From Roseobacter sp. (GTDB lineage Bacteria; Pseudomonadota; Alphaproteobacteria; Rhodobacterales; Rhodobacteraceae): a stretch of DNA of 20,528 nt. Location: assembly GCA_024636425.1 (NCBI GenBank), contig JAGXHB010000095.1, positions 1 to 20,528 on the forward strand, in the 5' to 3' direction. Shown piece after piece: positions 14,266 through 20,528 of the stretch (positions within the stretch are counted from its first letter, which is position 1; every line of letters starts with the position of its first letter). The translations under genes and the position numbers were made by a program. The notes beneath the pieces were generated by a model. That model did not search any database. It was not told the origin of the DNA and saw only the letters and a list, made by a program, of their open reading frames with translations.

Positions 14266-15312
14266 ATGGAATTTTCACGCAAGGCTTTTTTGCGTCTGGC
14301 TGGCGGGGCTGCTTTCGCTGTCGGTCTGTCCGGCACCGCCGCGTTTGCGCAAGAGGTGACGCTGACGCTGCATCAGTTCTTGCCGCCGCAAGCCAACGTC
14401 CCGAAACTGGTGCTGGATGTGTGGGCCGACAAGGTCGAGGCGGACAGCGATGGCCGGATCAAAATCCAGCGTTATCCGGCGATGCAGCTTGGCGGCACAC
14501 CGCCCGAATTGATAGATCAGGCGATTGACGGTGTGGCAGATATTGTCTGGGCCGTGAACGGGTTTACCCCCGGTCGTTTCCCGCGCACCGAAGTTTTCGA
14601 GCTTCCCTTCATGACATCGGATGCGCGCGCCACATCCTATGCCTATTGGACGCTGATGGAAGAACAGATGCAGGACGCCGATTTCAAGGATGTTCAGGTT
14701 CTGGGGGCATGGGTGCATGGTCCGGGGATGCTGCACACGAAGGAACCGGTTGCGGTCCCGTCCGATCTGCAGGGCATGAAAATCCGCGGGGGCTCGCGTC
14801 TGGTCAACCAGCTTCTGGAAAAAGTCGGAGCCGCACCTGTCGGATTGCCGGTCACAGCGATCCCGGAATCGCTGTCCAAAGGGGTCATCGACGGGACCAC
14901 GATCCCGTGGGAGGTGACGACGGCATTGAAGGTGTCCGAATTGGTCACCAACCACACGGAATTTGAAGGCGCCGCGATCTATAACCTCACTTTTGTGATG
15001 GCGATGAACAAGGACAAATACGACAGCCTGCCCGATGACCTGCGCGCCATCATCGACGCCAATTCAGGCTTGGACTTTTCGATATTTGCCGGCGGTACTC
15101 AGGCGGATGCGGACGGACCTGCGCGACAGCTTGCGGTCGATGCGGGCAACAACATCATCACCGTGAATGCCGAGCAGGCTGCAGAGTGGGATGAAATGGC
15201 ACGTCCGGTCTATGATGCGTGGATTGCGGACATGGAAACAAAAGGTATTGATGGCCAGGCGCTGATTGACCAGGCGCGCGCGCTGATGTCGGAATACAAG
15301 CCATCCAATTAA
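14266..15312 (+). CDS. dctP: TRAP transporter solute-binding protein, DctP family (first copy)
   Basis: 348-residue periplasmic receptor of a tripartite ATP-independent periplasmic transporter. The N-terminal export signal ends AFA then QEV (about 28). Its SRKAFLRL stretch resembles a twin-arginine motif with Lys as the second residue. Conserved family features are QLGGTPPELIDQ, LPFMTSDAR and the KIR motif with Arg174, which in DctP proteins binds the substrate carboxylate. GGGGAGGAAA lies 8 bases before the ATG. It is the first of two adjacent copies about three-quarters identical by eye in the mature part. The substrate is probably a carboxylate; its nature is not visible. Neighbouring CoA-ligase genes suggest an aromatic acid. 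Confidence 0.93.
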   Translation: MEFSRKAFLRLAGGAAFAVGLSGTAAFAQEVTLTLHQFLPPQANVPKLVLDVWADKVEADSDGRIKIQRYPAMQLGGTPPELIDQAIDGVADIVWAVNGFTPGRFPRTEVFELPFMTSDARATSYAYWTLMEEQMQDADFKDVQVLGAWVHGPGMLHTKEPVAVPSDLQGMKIRGGSRLVNQLLEKVGAAPVGLPVTAIPESLSKGVIDGTTIPWEVTTALKVSELVTNHTEFEGAAIYNLTFVMAMNKDKYDSLPDDLRAIIDANSGLDFSIFAGGTQADADGPARQLAVDAGNNIITVNAEQAAEWDEMARPVYDAWIADMETKGIDGQALIDQARALMSEYKPSN

Positions 15313-15366
15313 TCCAGACCGCATCCAAAGACGCGGGTTGGCCAAAATAAACGGGAGAGAAACCAC

Positions 15367-16401
15367 ATGATACTTAGAAGAACCCTTATGAGTGCTGCAG
15401 CGGCCGCTCTTGCCGTCGGCATGACAGCCACCGGCGCGCTTGCTCAGGACGTGACACTGCGCCTGCACCAGTTCCTGCCGCCGCAAGCGAACGTGCCTGC
15501 GCAGGTGCTTGACGTCTGGGCCGACAAGGTCGAGGCCGACAGCGGCGACCGCATCAAGGTCGAGCGTTACCCTTCCATGCAGCTTGGCGGCACCCCACCG
15601 GAATTGATGGACCAGGCCATTGATGGCGTGGCGGACATCGTCTGGACGGTGGTCGGCTATACGCCCGGTCGCTACCCTTCGACAGAAGTGTTCGAATTGC
15701 CCTTCATGGTGACAGACGCACGGGCGGCCAGCTCTGCCTATTGGCAGATGTTCGAGACGCATATGAAAGACACCGAATTCAAGGATGTGCATATCCTTGG
15801 CACATGGGTGCATGGTCCAGGTTTGCTGCACACCAACAAGGAAATCCGCACGCCTGCCGATATGCAGGGCATGAAGATCCGGGGCGGGTCGCGTCTGGTG
15901 AACCAACTGCTCGAGATCACAGGAGCCACGCCGGTCGGCATGCCCGTTCCGGCGATCCCCGAGGGTCTGTCCAAGGGCGTAATCGACGGGACGACCATTC
16001 CGTGGGAAGTCACCACATCGCTGAAGGTGCCGGAACTGGTCGAGCATCACACCGAATTCGACGGTGGTGCGCTTTATGTGCTGACCTTCGTTCTGGCGAT
16101 GAACAAGGACAAATACGAAAGCCTGCCCGATGACCTGAAAAAGGTGATCGACGACAACTCCGGTCTTGAGTTCTCGATCTTCGCCGGTGGCACGCAGGCA
16201 GATGCCGATGGCCCTGCGCGTCAGATTGCCGCCGATCGGGGCAACAGCATCATCACGCTGAACGAAGAAGAAACAGCCGTTTGGCGCGAAGCCTCCCAGC
16301 CGGTCTATGACAGCTGGGTTGCGGATATGGAGACCAAAGGCATCGACGGTCAGGCTCTGATCGATGAAGCCAAATCGCTGATGGACGCTTACGCGAACTA
16401 A
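15367..16401 (+). CDS. dctP: TRAP transporter solute-binding protein, DctP family (second, tandem copy)
   Basis: 344-residue paralogue of the preceding gene and collinear with it without obvious indels in the mature part. Long identical blocks include LHQFLPPQANVP, GMKIRGGSRLVNQLLE, SKGVIDGTTIPWEVTT and FSIFAGGTQADADGPARQ. The signal peptide (MILRRTLMSA..., ending ALA then QDV, about 26) looks like an ordinary Sec signal, unlike the first copy. The carboxylate-binding arginine is Arg172. GGGAGAG precedes the ATG, 54 bases after the first copy. Differences between copies cluster at surface-like positions and in 158-166, so both could feed the same DctQM channel with different affinity or substrate. 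Confidence 0.93.
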   Translation: MILRRTLMSAAAAALAVGMTATGALAQDVTLRLHQFLPPQANVPAQVLDVWADKVEADSGDRIKVERYPSMQLGGTPPELMDQAIDGVADIVWTVVGYTPGRYPSTEVFELPFMVTDARAASSAYWQMFETHMKDTEFKDVHILGTWVHGPGLLHTNKEIRTPADMQGMKIRGGSRLVNQLLEITGATPVGMPVPAIPEGLSKGVIDGTTIPWEVTTSLKVPELVEHHTEFDGGALYVLTFVLAMNKDKYESLPDDLKKVIDDNSGLEFSIFAGGTQADADGPARQIAADRGNSIITLNEEETAVWREASQPVYDSWVADMETKGIDGQALIDEAKSLMDAYAN

Positions 16402-16421
16402 GCCACAGCAGCACCTTCTTG

Positions 16422-16455
16422 TCTGCGGCGCGGGGTCTCGCGCCGCAGATTTCTT
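16422..16455 (+). terminator. Strong hairpin between dctP2 and dctQ (attenuator or 3' stabiliser)
   Basis: A perfect 11-pair GC-rich stem (16422-16432 and 16439-16449) with loop GGGTCT is followed by TTTCTT. It sits 20 bases after the dctP2 stop and 34 before the dctQ start. Partial termination, or protection of the upstream mRNA from 3' decay, would give more binding protein than membrane protein, as in many transport operons. Confidence 0.6.
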
Positions 16456-16489
16456 ACCTGCCATACCCCGTATCAAAAAGAGACGTCCC

Positions 16490-17071
16490 ATGCATCGGCT
16501 GATCCAGCTTCTTGCCCGCGTTACCGCAATCGTCGGAGGTTTGGTGCTTCTGACGCTGATCCTGATGACGACCGCATCGATCATCGGGCGTTCCATCAAC
16601 AAGATCCTGCACAGCACCTTCTTTCAGGAAAACCTTGCCGGATTGTCTCAAGCGGTCATCGATATGGGCGTGGGCGAGATCAACGGGAATTACGAGCTGC
16701 TTGAGGCCGGTATAGCCTTTGCGATCTTTTCCTTCCTGCCGATCTGCCAGTTCTATGGTGCGCATGCCAGCGTCGATGTCTTCACCTCGTTTTTGCCGGC
16801 GCGCGTGAATCGCTGGATCGCGGCCTTCTGGGAAGTGGTGCTGGCCGCCGTGATCCTGCTGATCATTTTCCGCCTTTACGAGGGCATGCAACGCTATATC
16901 GGCAACGGTGAAACCACGCTGTTTCTGCAATTTCCGGTTTGGTGGGCCTATGCCGCCAGCTTTGCTGCAGGCATCGTGTCATGCATCGTTGCGGTTTATT
17001 GTGCCGTGATCCGTGTGATCGAAGCGCTGCGCAACCAGAATATCCTGCCAAGCGAACAAGGGGCCCACTGA
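16490..17071 (+). CDS. dctQ: TRAP transporter small permease, DctQ family
   Basis: 193-residue inner-membrane subunit with four predicted membrane segments (about 12-32, 68-92, 106-126 and 148-170), the usual DctQ topology. The conserved loop FYGAHASVDVFTSFLPARVNRWIAA is recognisable in part (ASVDVF, LPARV). It forms the membrane complex with DctM and docks the solute-binding protein. AAAGAG lies upstream of the ATG. The stop is one base from the dctM GTG, so translation of the two is probably coupled. A glutamate-rich insertion near residues 55-72 (MGVGEINGNYELLE) is part of the first periplasmic loop. Confidence 0.92.
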   Translation: MHRLIQLLARVTAIVGGLVLLTLILMTTASIIGRSINKILHSTFFQENLAGLSQAVIDMGVGEINGNYELLEAGIAFAIFSFLPICQFYGAHASVDVFTSFLPARVNRWIAAFWEVVLAAVILLIIFRLYEGMQRYIGNGETTLFLQFPVWWAYAASFAAGIVSCIVAVYCAVIRVIEALRNQNILPSEQGAH

Positions 17072-17072
17072 C

Positions 17073-18392
17073 GTGACCAATCTTGAACTGGGCTTTTGGT
17101 CCTTCCCCGTCCTGTTGTTGATGGTTTTTCTGCGCGCGCCCATCGGGCTTGCCATGCTGCTGTGCGGCTTTGGCGGCTGGTATTTTGCGATGGGGGGCAA
17201 CCCCGTGCCGTTGATGGCAAAGCTGAAGTCAGAAACATACACCACCTTCTCGAGCTATTCGCTCAGCATCATTCCGATGTTCCTGCTGATGGGCCAGTTC
17301 GCTACGCTGTCGGGCATGTCCCAGTCGCTTTTCAAGGCTGCGGAAAGCTTTTTGGGCCACAGGCGCGGCGGTGTCGCAATGGCGGCTGTCGGTGCCTGCG
17401 CCGGGTTCGGAGCGATCTGCGGCAGCTCGCTGGCGACGGCGGCCACCATGTCCAAGGTCGCTCTGCCGGAACTGCGCCGCTACGGCTATTCCGGAGGCTT
17501 CTCCACCGCCACACTGGCGGCGGGCGGTACTTTGGGCATTCTGATCCCGCCGTCGGTCATTCTGGTGATTTATGCTATTCTGACTGAACAGAATATCGCC
17601 AAACTGTTTCTGGCCGCCTTCGTGCCCGGCATTCTTGCGGCCCTTGGCTATATCATCACCATTTCGATCTATGTGCGTCTGAACCCCAATTCCGCAGGCA
17701 CGCGCCCGCCTGTTCCGATGGCAGAACGCTTCAAGGCGCTGGCGGATACTTGGCCGGTGCTGGTGATCTTCTTTGTCGTGGTCGGTGGCATCTATCTGGG
17801 GTGGTTCACACCCACCGAAGGCTCCGCGATCGGCGCGGCGGGCACCGGGCTTGCGGCATTGCTGGCGGGCAGCCTGAACTGGTCGGTTCTGCGCGAAAGC
17901 CTGCTCGGGACGGCCAAGACCACCGCGATGATCTTTTTCATCGTGCTGGGGGCCGGGTTCTACAACGGGTTCCTTGCCTTGTCCGGTGTGCCACAATTCA
18001 TGGCCGATTGGGTCGTGGGCCAAGGCTATAGCCCGTTTCTGGTGCTGACGATCATCCTCGTTTTCTACCTGATCTTCGGCTGCCTGATGGATAGTCTGTC
18101 GATGATCCTGCTGACCGTACCGATCTTCTTTCCCGTGATCTCGGCAATGGATTTCGGGATGAGCACGGAACATCTGGCGATATGGTTCGGCATTCTTGTG
18201 CTGATCGTGGTCGAGGTGGGGCTGATCACGCCACCTGTTGGCATGAACCTTTTCATCATCAACGCGATGGACCGGGAAACGCCGATGCGGGAAACTTACA
18301 AAGCTGTGATGTATTTTGTGGGGTCCGACATCGTGCGCGTGGCAATTCTTGTGATGTTCCCTGCGATTACCCTATTCCTGCTGCCAGATTGA
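17073..18392 (+). CDS. dctM: TRAP transporter large permease, DctM family
   Basis: 439-residue polytopic membrane protein of the ion-transporter superfamily, the sodium- or proton-driven transport subunit. Family blocks include FLRAPIGLAML near the N-terminus, GSSLATAATM in the first hairpin region, GGTLGILIPPSVILVIYAILTEQ in part (ILIPPS), WFTPTEGSAIGA, and GLITPPVGMNLFIIN in the second half. About eleven to twelve hydrophobic segments. The start is GTG at 17073, one base after the dctQ stop. It is the last intact TRAP gene; decayed ligase sequence begins at its stop codon. Confidence 0.94.
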   Translation: MTNLELGFWSFPVLLLMVFLRAPIGLAMLLCGFGGWYFAMGGNPVPLMAKLKSETYTTFSSYSLSIIPMFLLMGQFATLSGMSQSLFKAAESFLGHRRGGVAMAAVGACAGFGAICGSSLATAATMSKVALPELRRYGYSGGFSTATLAAGGTLGILIPPSVILVIYAILTEQNIAKLFLAAFVPGILAALGYIITISIYVRLNPNSAGTRPPVPMAERFKALADTWPVLVIFFVVVGGIYLGWFTPTEGSAIGAAGTGLAALLAGSLNWSVLRESLLGTAKTTAMIFFIVLGAGFYNGFLALSGVPQFMADWVVGQGYSPFLVLTIILVFYLIFGCLMDSLSMILLTVPIFFPVISAMDFGMSTEHLAIWFGILVLIVVEVGLITPPVGMNLFIINAMDRETPMRETYKAVMYFVGSDIVRVAILVMFPAITLFLLPD

Positions 18393-18749
18393 CCTGAACG
18401 GACCCATTCGAGACCCCCCCGGCTACCACAATAGCCCCTCCAAGACCGTTGGGGCTTTTGGGAAGGAAGGCTTTTTTATCACCGGTGACGCGGTGCGGCA
18501 GGTCCGCGACGGAAGGCGCGAAGGGCATGATCTGCGGCCCCTGATGGCTGGATCGCGCTGGCGGCGCGCACCAACGGCAACGCCAACCGCGTCACGGCGG
18601 CGGTTGGCATGCAAGATCTGCCCGCAATGGGTGAGGGAGAAGTCATGGCCAAAGGGAATCTCGGTTTTCCGAAAATCCTGCCGCGCCGGGCCGAACGGGT
18701 CGCATGTATCTATGATGCTGTTGATCAGGCCAGGATTGCTGCGAAATAA
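18391..18749 (+). pseudogene. Decayed C-terminal remnant of an AMP-forming acyl/aryl-CoA synthetase (feruloyl-CoA synthetase-like)
   Basis: Two pieces in different frames read as the end of an AMP-binding ligase. Piece one (18391 to about 18530, frame of 18391) reads PGYHNSPSKT, then GAFGKEGFF and ITGDAVR, matching the family pattern TPGYxxxPexT-xxAFdeeGFyxTGDA. Piece two (about 18543-18749, frame shifted by one) reads NGNANRV, GEVMAKGNLGF, KILPRRAERV, and ends at TAA 18747; this matches the feruloyl-CoA synthetase C-terminus (GEiTdKGxiNqRaVLxrRAalVexLY). The N-terminal two-thirds are absent, and the segment between the pieces appears deleted. No start codon or ribosome site makes sense of it. 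Family memory, not a search, supports this call. It lies just upstream of an intact ligase of a different subfamily. Confidence 0.6.
18433..18459 (+). terminator. Terminator-like hairpin after dctM
   Basis: AGCCCC (18433-18438) and GGGGCT (18451-18456) pair around a 12-base loop, followed by TTT and, 12 bases later, TTTTTT (18472-18477). It could end the TRAP operon transcript. It lies inside the ligase remnant, so it may be fortuitous sequence now serving as a terminator. Confidence 0.45.
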
Positions 18750-18780
18750 TGCATTAAAGCGCGATAACTTACCGCTTTGC

Positions 18781-18808
18781 TTGCGACAATTTGTCTAAAC
18801 TGCACAAT
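18781..18808 (+). promoter_or_regulatory. Candidate promoter and operator of the benzoate-CoA ligase gene
   Basis: TTGCGA (18781-18786) and CACAAT (18803-18808) are separated by 16 bases, each matching four of six consensus positions. The dyad GACAA-T-TTGTC (18785-18795) overlaps the -35 and spacer, a plausible repressor site. The ATG lies 28 bases after the -10. Confidence 0.35.
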
Positions 18809-18835
18809 AAAGCATCGATGTTTGGGAGGACTGCG

Positions 18836-20374
18836 ATGATCACCGCCACAGCGAATGCCGTTAGCTATTTCGTAGACCGCCACATCGGGGAGGGGCGCGG
18901 TGACAAGGTGGCGTATCGCGAAATCGGAAGCGGGCGTAGCCTGACGTTTGGGGCGATGGCGCAAGGCGCTGCACGCGTGGCGGGAGCCTTTGGTCGGGCG
19001 GAGATCCGCCCCGAAGAACGCGCGGCAATGCTGGTGCTGGATCAGATCGAATTTCCGCAGATTTTCTGGGGAGCCCTGAAATGCGGGGTGGTGCCCGTCC
19101 CGTTGAACACATTGCTGGCAACCTCGGTCTACGACGTGATCCTGCGCGATTCCCGTGCCGCGATCCTGTTCGTCTCGGCACCTTTATGGGACGTGGTCAA
19201 AGGGGCGGTCGCCGGCAACCCATATTTGCGTCACGTGGTGGTCATCGGGGATGCACCAGAGGACACGACGAGCTTTGACGTCTTCGTCGACGGAGCCGAC
19301 TCGCGCGAGACGCAGGCCGTAAGCCCTGACGAAGTGGCGTTCTGGCTTTATTCCTCAGGGTCCACCGGCCAGCCCAAGGGCGTGGCCCATGTCCACTCTG
19401 CCCTGCGCGCGACGTCGGACACCTATGGCCGGCAAGTGCTTGAAATTGCGGAAGATGACATCGTTCTTTCAGCGGCCAAGTTCTTTTTCGCCTACGGCCT
19501 TGGCAATGCGATGACCTTTCCGCTGTCTGTCGGTGCGACCACGCTTCTGTTTGCCGGGCGTCCAACGCCGGACGACATGATCGCCGGCATCAACGCACAC
19601 AAGCCGACCGTGTTTTGCGGCGTGCCGACGCTTTATGCGGCGATGGTCAACCAGCTTGATAAATCTGCACGCCTTGATGCGGGTTTGCGGGTCTGCATCT
19701 CGGCAGGGGAAGCGTTGCCGGAGGAGGTGGGGCTGCGATGGGAAAAACACTGCGGCTGCTCCATTCTGGACGGTGTCGGATCGACCGAGATGCTGCACAT
19801 CTTTCTCAGCAATCGCAAAGATGACCTTGTCTATGGCACATCGGGTGTGGCTGTGCCGGGATATACTCTGCGGCTGGTTGATGAAGCCGGGCTCGAAGTC
19901 GGCCCTGGCGAGGTGGGCGAATTGCTGGTCAACGGTGCTTCGGCAGCGACCTGCTACTGGAACCAGCGCGACAAGACACGCACCACCTTTGAGGGCGTAT
20001 GGACGCGCACGGGTGACAAATACGAACGCCGAGAGGATGGCAGGCTGGTCTATTGCGGACGTACCGACGACATGTTCAAGGTCTCCGGCATCTGGCTCTC
20101 CCCGTTCGAGGTCGAGGGCGCGCTGGTCAGCCATCCTCGCGTGCTGGAAGCTGCGGTTGTTGCGGCCCAAGATGATGAAGGGCTGGAAAAACCCAAGGCC
20201 TTTATCGTGCTGAAAGACGGCGATGCGGACGACGCGCTGCTGGCGGAGCTGAAAGATCACGTCAAGGAAAAGGTCGGCAAGTGGAAATACCCTCGTTGGA
20301 TCGAGGTGGTGCCGGAGCTGCCCAAGACGGCAACGGGAAAGATACAGCGATTTAAATTGCGGGAGGAATGTTAA
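18836..20374 (+). CDS. Benzoate-CoA ligase family protein
   Basis: 512-residue AMP-forming aryl-CoA ligase. It activates an aromatic carboxylate (benzoate in the named family) with ATP and CoA, through an acyl-adenylate. Motifs: the phosphate-binding loop YSSGSTGQPKGV (172-183), the aromatic-acid-type pocket stretch AAKFFFAYGLGNAM, GVGSTEMLHIFLSN, TGDKYERREDGRLVYCGRTDD in part (YCGRTDD), and the C-terminal catalytic Lys502 in PKTATGKIQR. The FFFAYGLGN and GSTEMLHIFLSN blocks are typical of benzoate/4-hydroxybenzoate-CoA ligases. The ATG at 18836 is fixed by GGGAGG 6 bases upstream; an in-frame TTG at 18791 is rejected. It overlaps the next gene by one base. A ring substituent on the substrate cannot be excluded. 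Confidence 0.92.
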   Translation: MITATANAVSYFVDRHIGEGRGDKVAYREIGSGRSLTFGAMAQGAARVAGAFGRAEIRPEERAAMLVLDQIEFPQIFWGALKCGVVPVPLNTLLATSVYDVILRDSRAAILFVSAPLWDVVKGAVAGNPYLRHVVVIGDAPEDTTSFDVFVDGADSRETQAVSPDEVAFWLYSSGSTGQPKGVAHVHSALRATSDTYGRQVLEIAEDDIVLSAAKFFFAYGLGNAMTFPLSVGATTLLFAGRPTPDDMIAGINAHKPTVFCGVPTLYAAMVNQLDKSARLDAGLRVCISAGEALPEEVGLRWEKHCGCSILDGVGSTEMLHIFLSNRKDDLVYGTSGVAVPGYTLRLVDEAGLEVGPGEVGELLVNGASAATCYWNQRDKTRTTFEGVWTRTGDKYERREDGRLVYCGRTDDMFKVSGIWLSPFEVEGALVSHPRVLEAAVVAAQDDEGLEKPKAFIVLKDGDADDALLAELKDHVKEKVGKWKYPRWIEVVPELPKTATGKIQRFKLREEC

Positions 20375-20528
20375 TGGGTATCGAGTGGTCAAACACCGAA
20401 GGGTTGCGGCTGACGGCAGGGAAGAAATCCCTTGAATATGCTGCGTGGGGGCCAAAGCCTTCGGACGCGCCGACGCTGGTGCTGCTGCACGAAGGGTTGG
20501 GCAGTGTCGCGCAGTGGCGGGATTTTCC
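20374..20528 (+). CDS. Alpha/beta hydrolase (3' end beyond the window)
   Basis: The first 51 codons are present. The ATG at 20374 shares its A with the ligase stop (TAATG), and GGGAGG lies 8 bases upstream, indicating translational coupling. After MGIEWSNTEG, the segment LVLLHEGLGSVAQWRDFP is the first core strand and oxyanion-loop region of the alpha/beta hydrolase fold (HEGLG in place of the common HGxxG). No catalytic residues are in the visible part. Hydrolases of this kind often accompany aerobic benzoyl-CoA genes, so a role in that pathway is likely but inferred. Confidence 0.8.
   Translation, partial: MGIEWSNTEGLRLTAGKKSLEYAAWGPKPSDAPTLVLLHEGLGSVAQWRDF

Noticed and set aside
15064..16617. 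Long open frame on the minus strand (517 codons) opposite the two dctP genes
   Set aside because: It is antisense to two clear, duplicated TRAP genes, has low-complexity His/Arg-rich composition and no family-like motifs; it is an effect of high-GC codon bias.
17229..18173. Open frame on the minus strand (314 codons) opposite dctM
   Set aside because: Composition is typical of an antisense shadow, and dctM is a complete family member.
18493..18798. 101-codon plus-strand frame before the benzoate-CoA ligase
   Set aside because: It only shares its first codons with the ligase remnant; the rest is Arg/Pro/Ser-rich out-of-frame sequence, and there is no ribosome site.

Overview
The window reads as chromosome of an alphaproteobacterium, most likely a Roseobacter-group member of the Rhodobacteraceae. 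This is inferred from the high-GC coding style, the YejABEF-type peptide importer, divergent hemC/hemE, the abundance of TRAP transporter genes and an aerobic aromatic-CoA ligase module. No gene is diagnostic of a species, and there are no integrases, insertion sequences or CRISPR arrays.

Layout. (1) 1-5163, plus strand: end of a periplasmic peptide-binding protein, two permeases and a double-ATPase, a tightly packed yejABEF-type oligopeptide ABC importer. (2) 5179-7616, minus strand: a HAD-family phosphatase, then a penicillin-binding D-Ala-D-Ala carboxypeptidase with a C-terminal SPOR domain. (3) 7707-10880, plus strand: clpS, an RsmC-like rRNA methyltransferase, an SDR-fold protein that lacks the catalytic lysine, and hemF. 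(4) 11022-12652, minus strand: a secreted fasciclin-domain protein and hemC. (5) 12762-13951, plus strand: hemE and a CAU-anticodon tRNA. With hemC and hemF this gives three steps of haem/tetrapyrrole synthesis in about 4 kb (HMBS, UroD, CPO). (6) 14178-18392, plus strand: a TRAP transporter with two tandem, very similar solute-binding proteins (dctP1, dctP2) followed by dctQ and dctM. It is preceded by a -10 box, an inverted-repeat operator candidate and other palindromes. (7) 18391-18749: what I read as a decayed C-terminal remnant of an acyl/aryl-CoA synthetase, recognisable in two frames. (8) 18836-20528: an intact benzoate-CoA-ligase-family gene, overlapping by one base the start of an alpha/beta hydrolase cut off by the window edge.

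Regions 6 to 8 look like an uptake-and-activation module for an aromatic or other carboxylic acid: TRAP import, CoA activation, then hydrolase. The substrate is not determined by the sequence. The less ordinary points are the CoA-ligase remnant between the TRAP genes and the intact ligase, the dctP duplication with different export signals, the SDR without its lysine, and several inverted repeats placed where they could control translation or transcription (hemF leader, hemC/hemE intergenic region, TRAP promoter, dctP2/dctQ junction). I do not see a clearly new multi-gene system here; most genes belong to well-known families.
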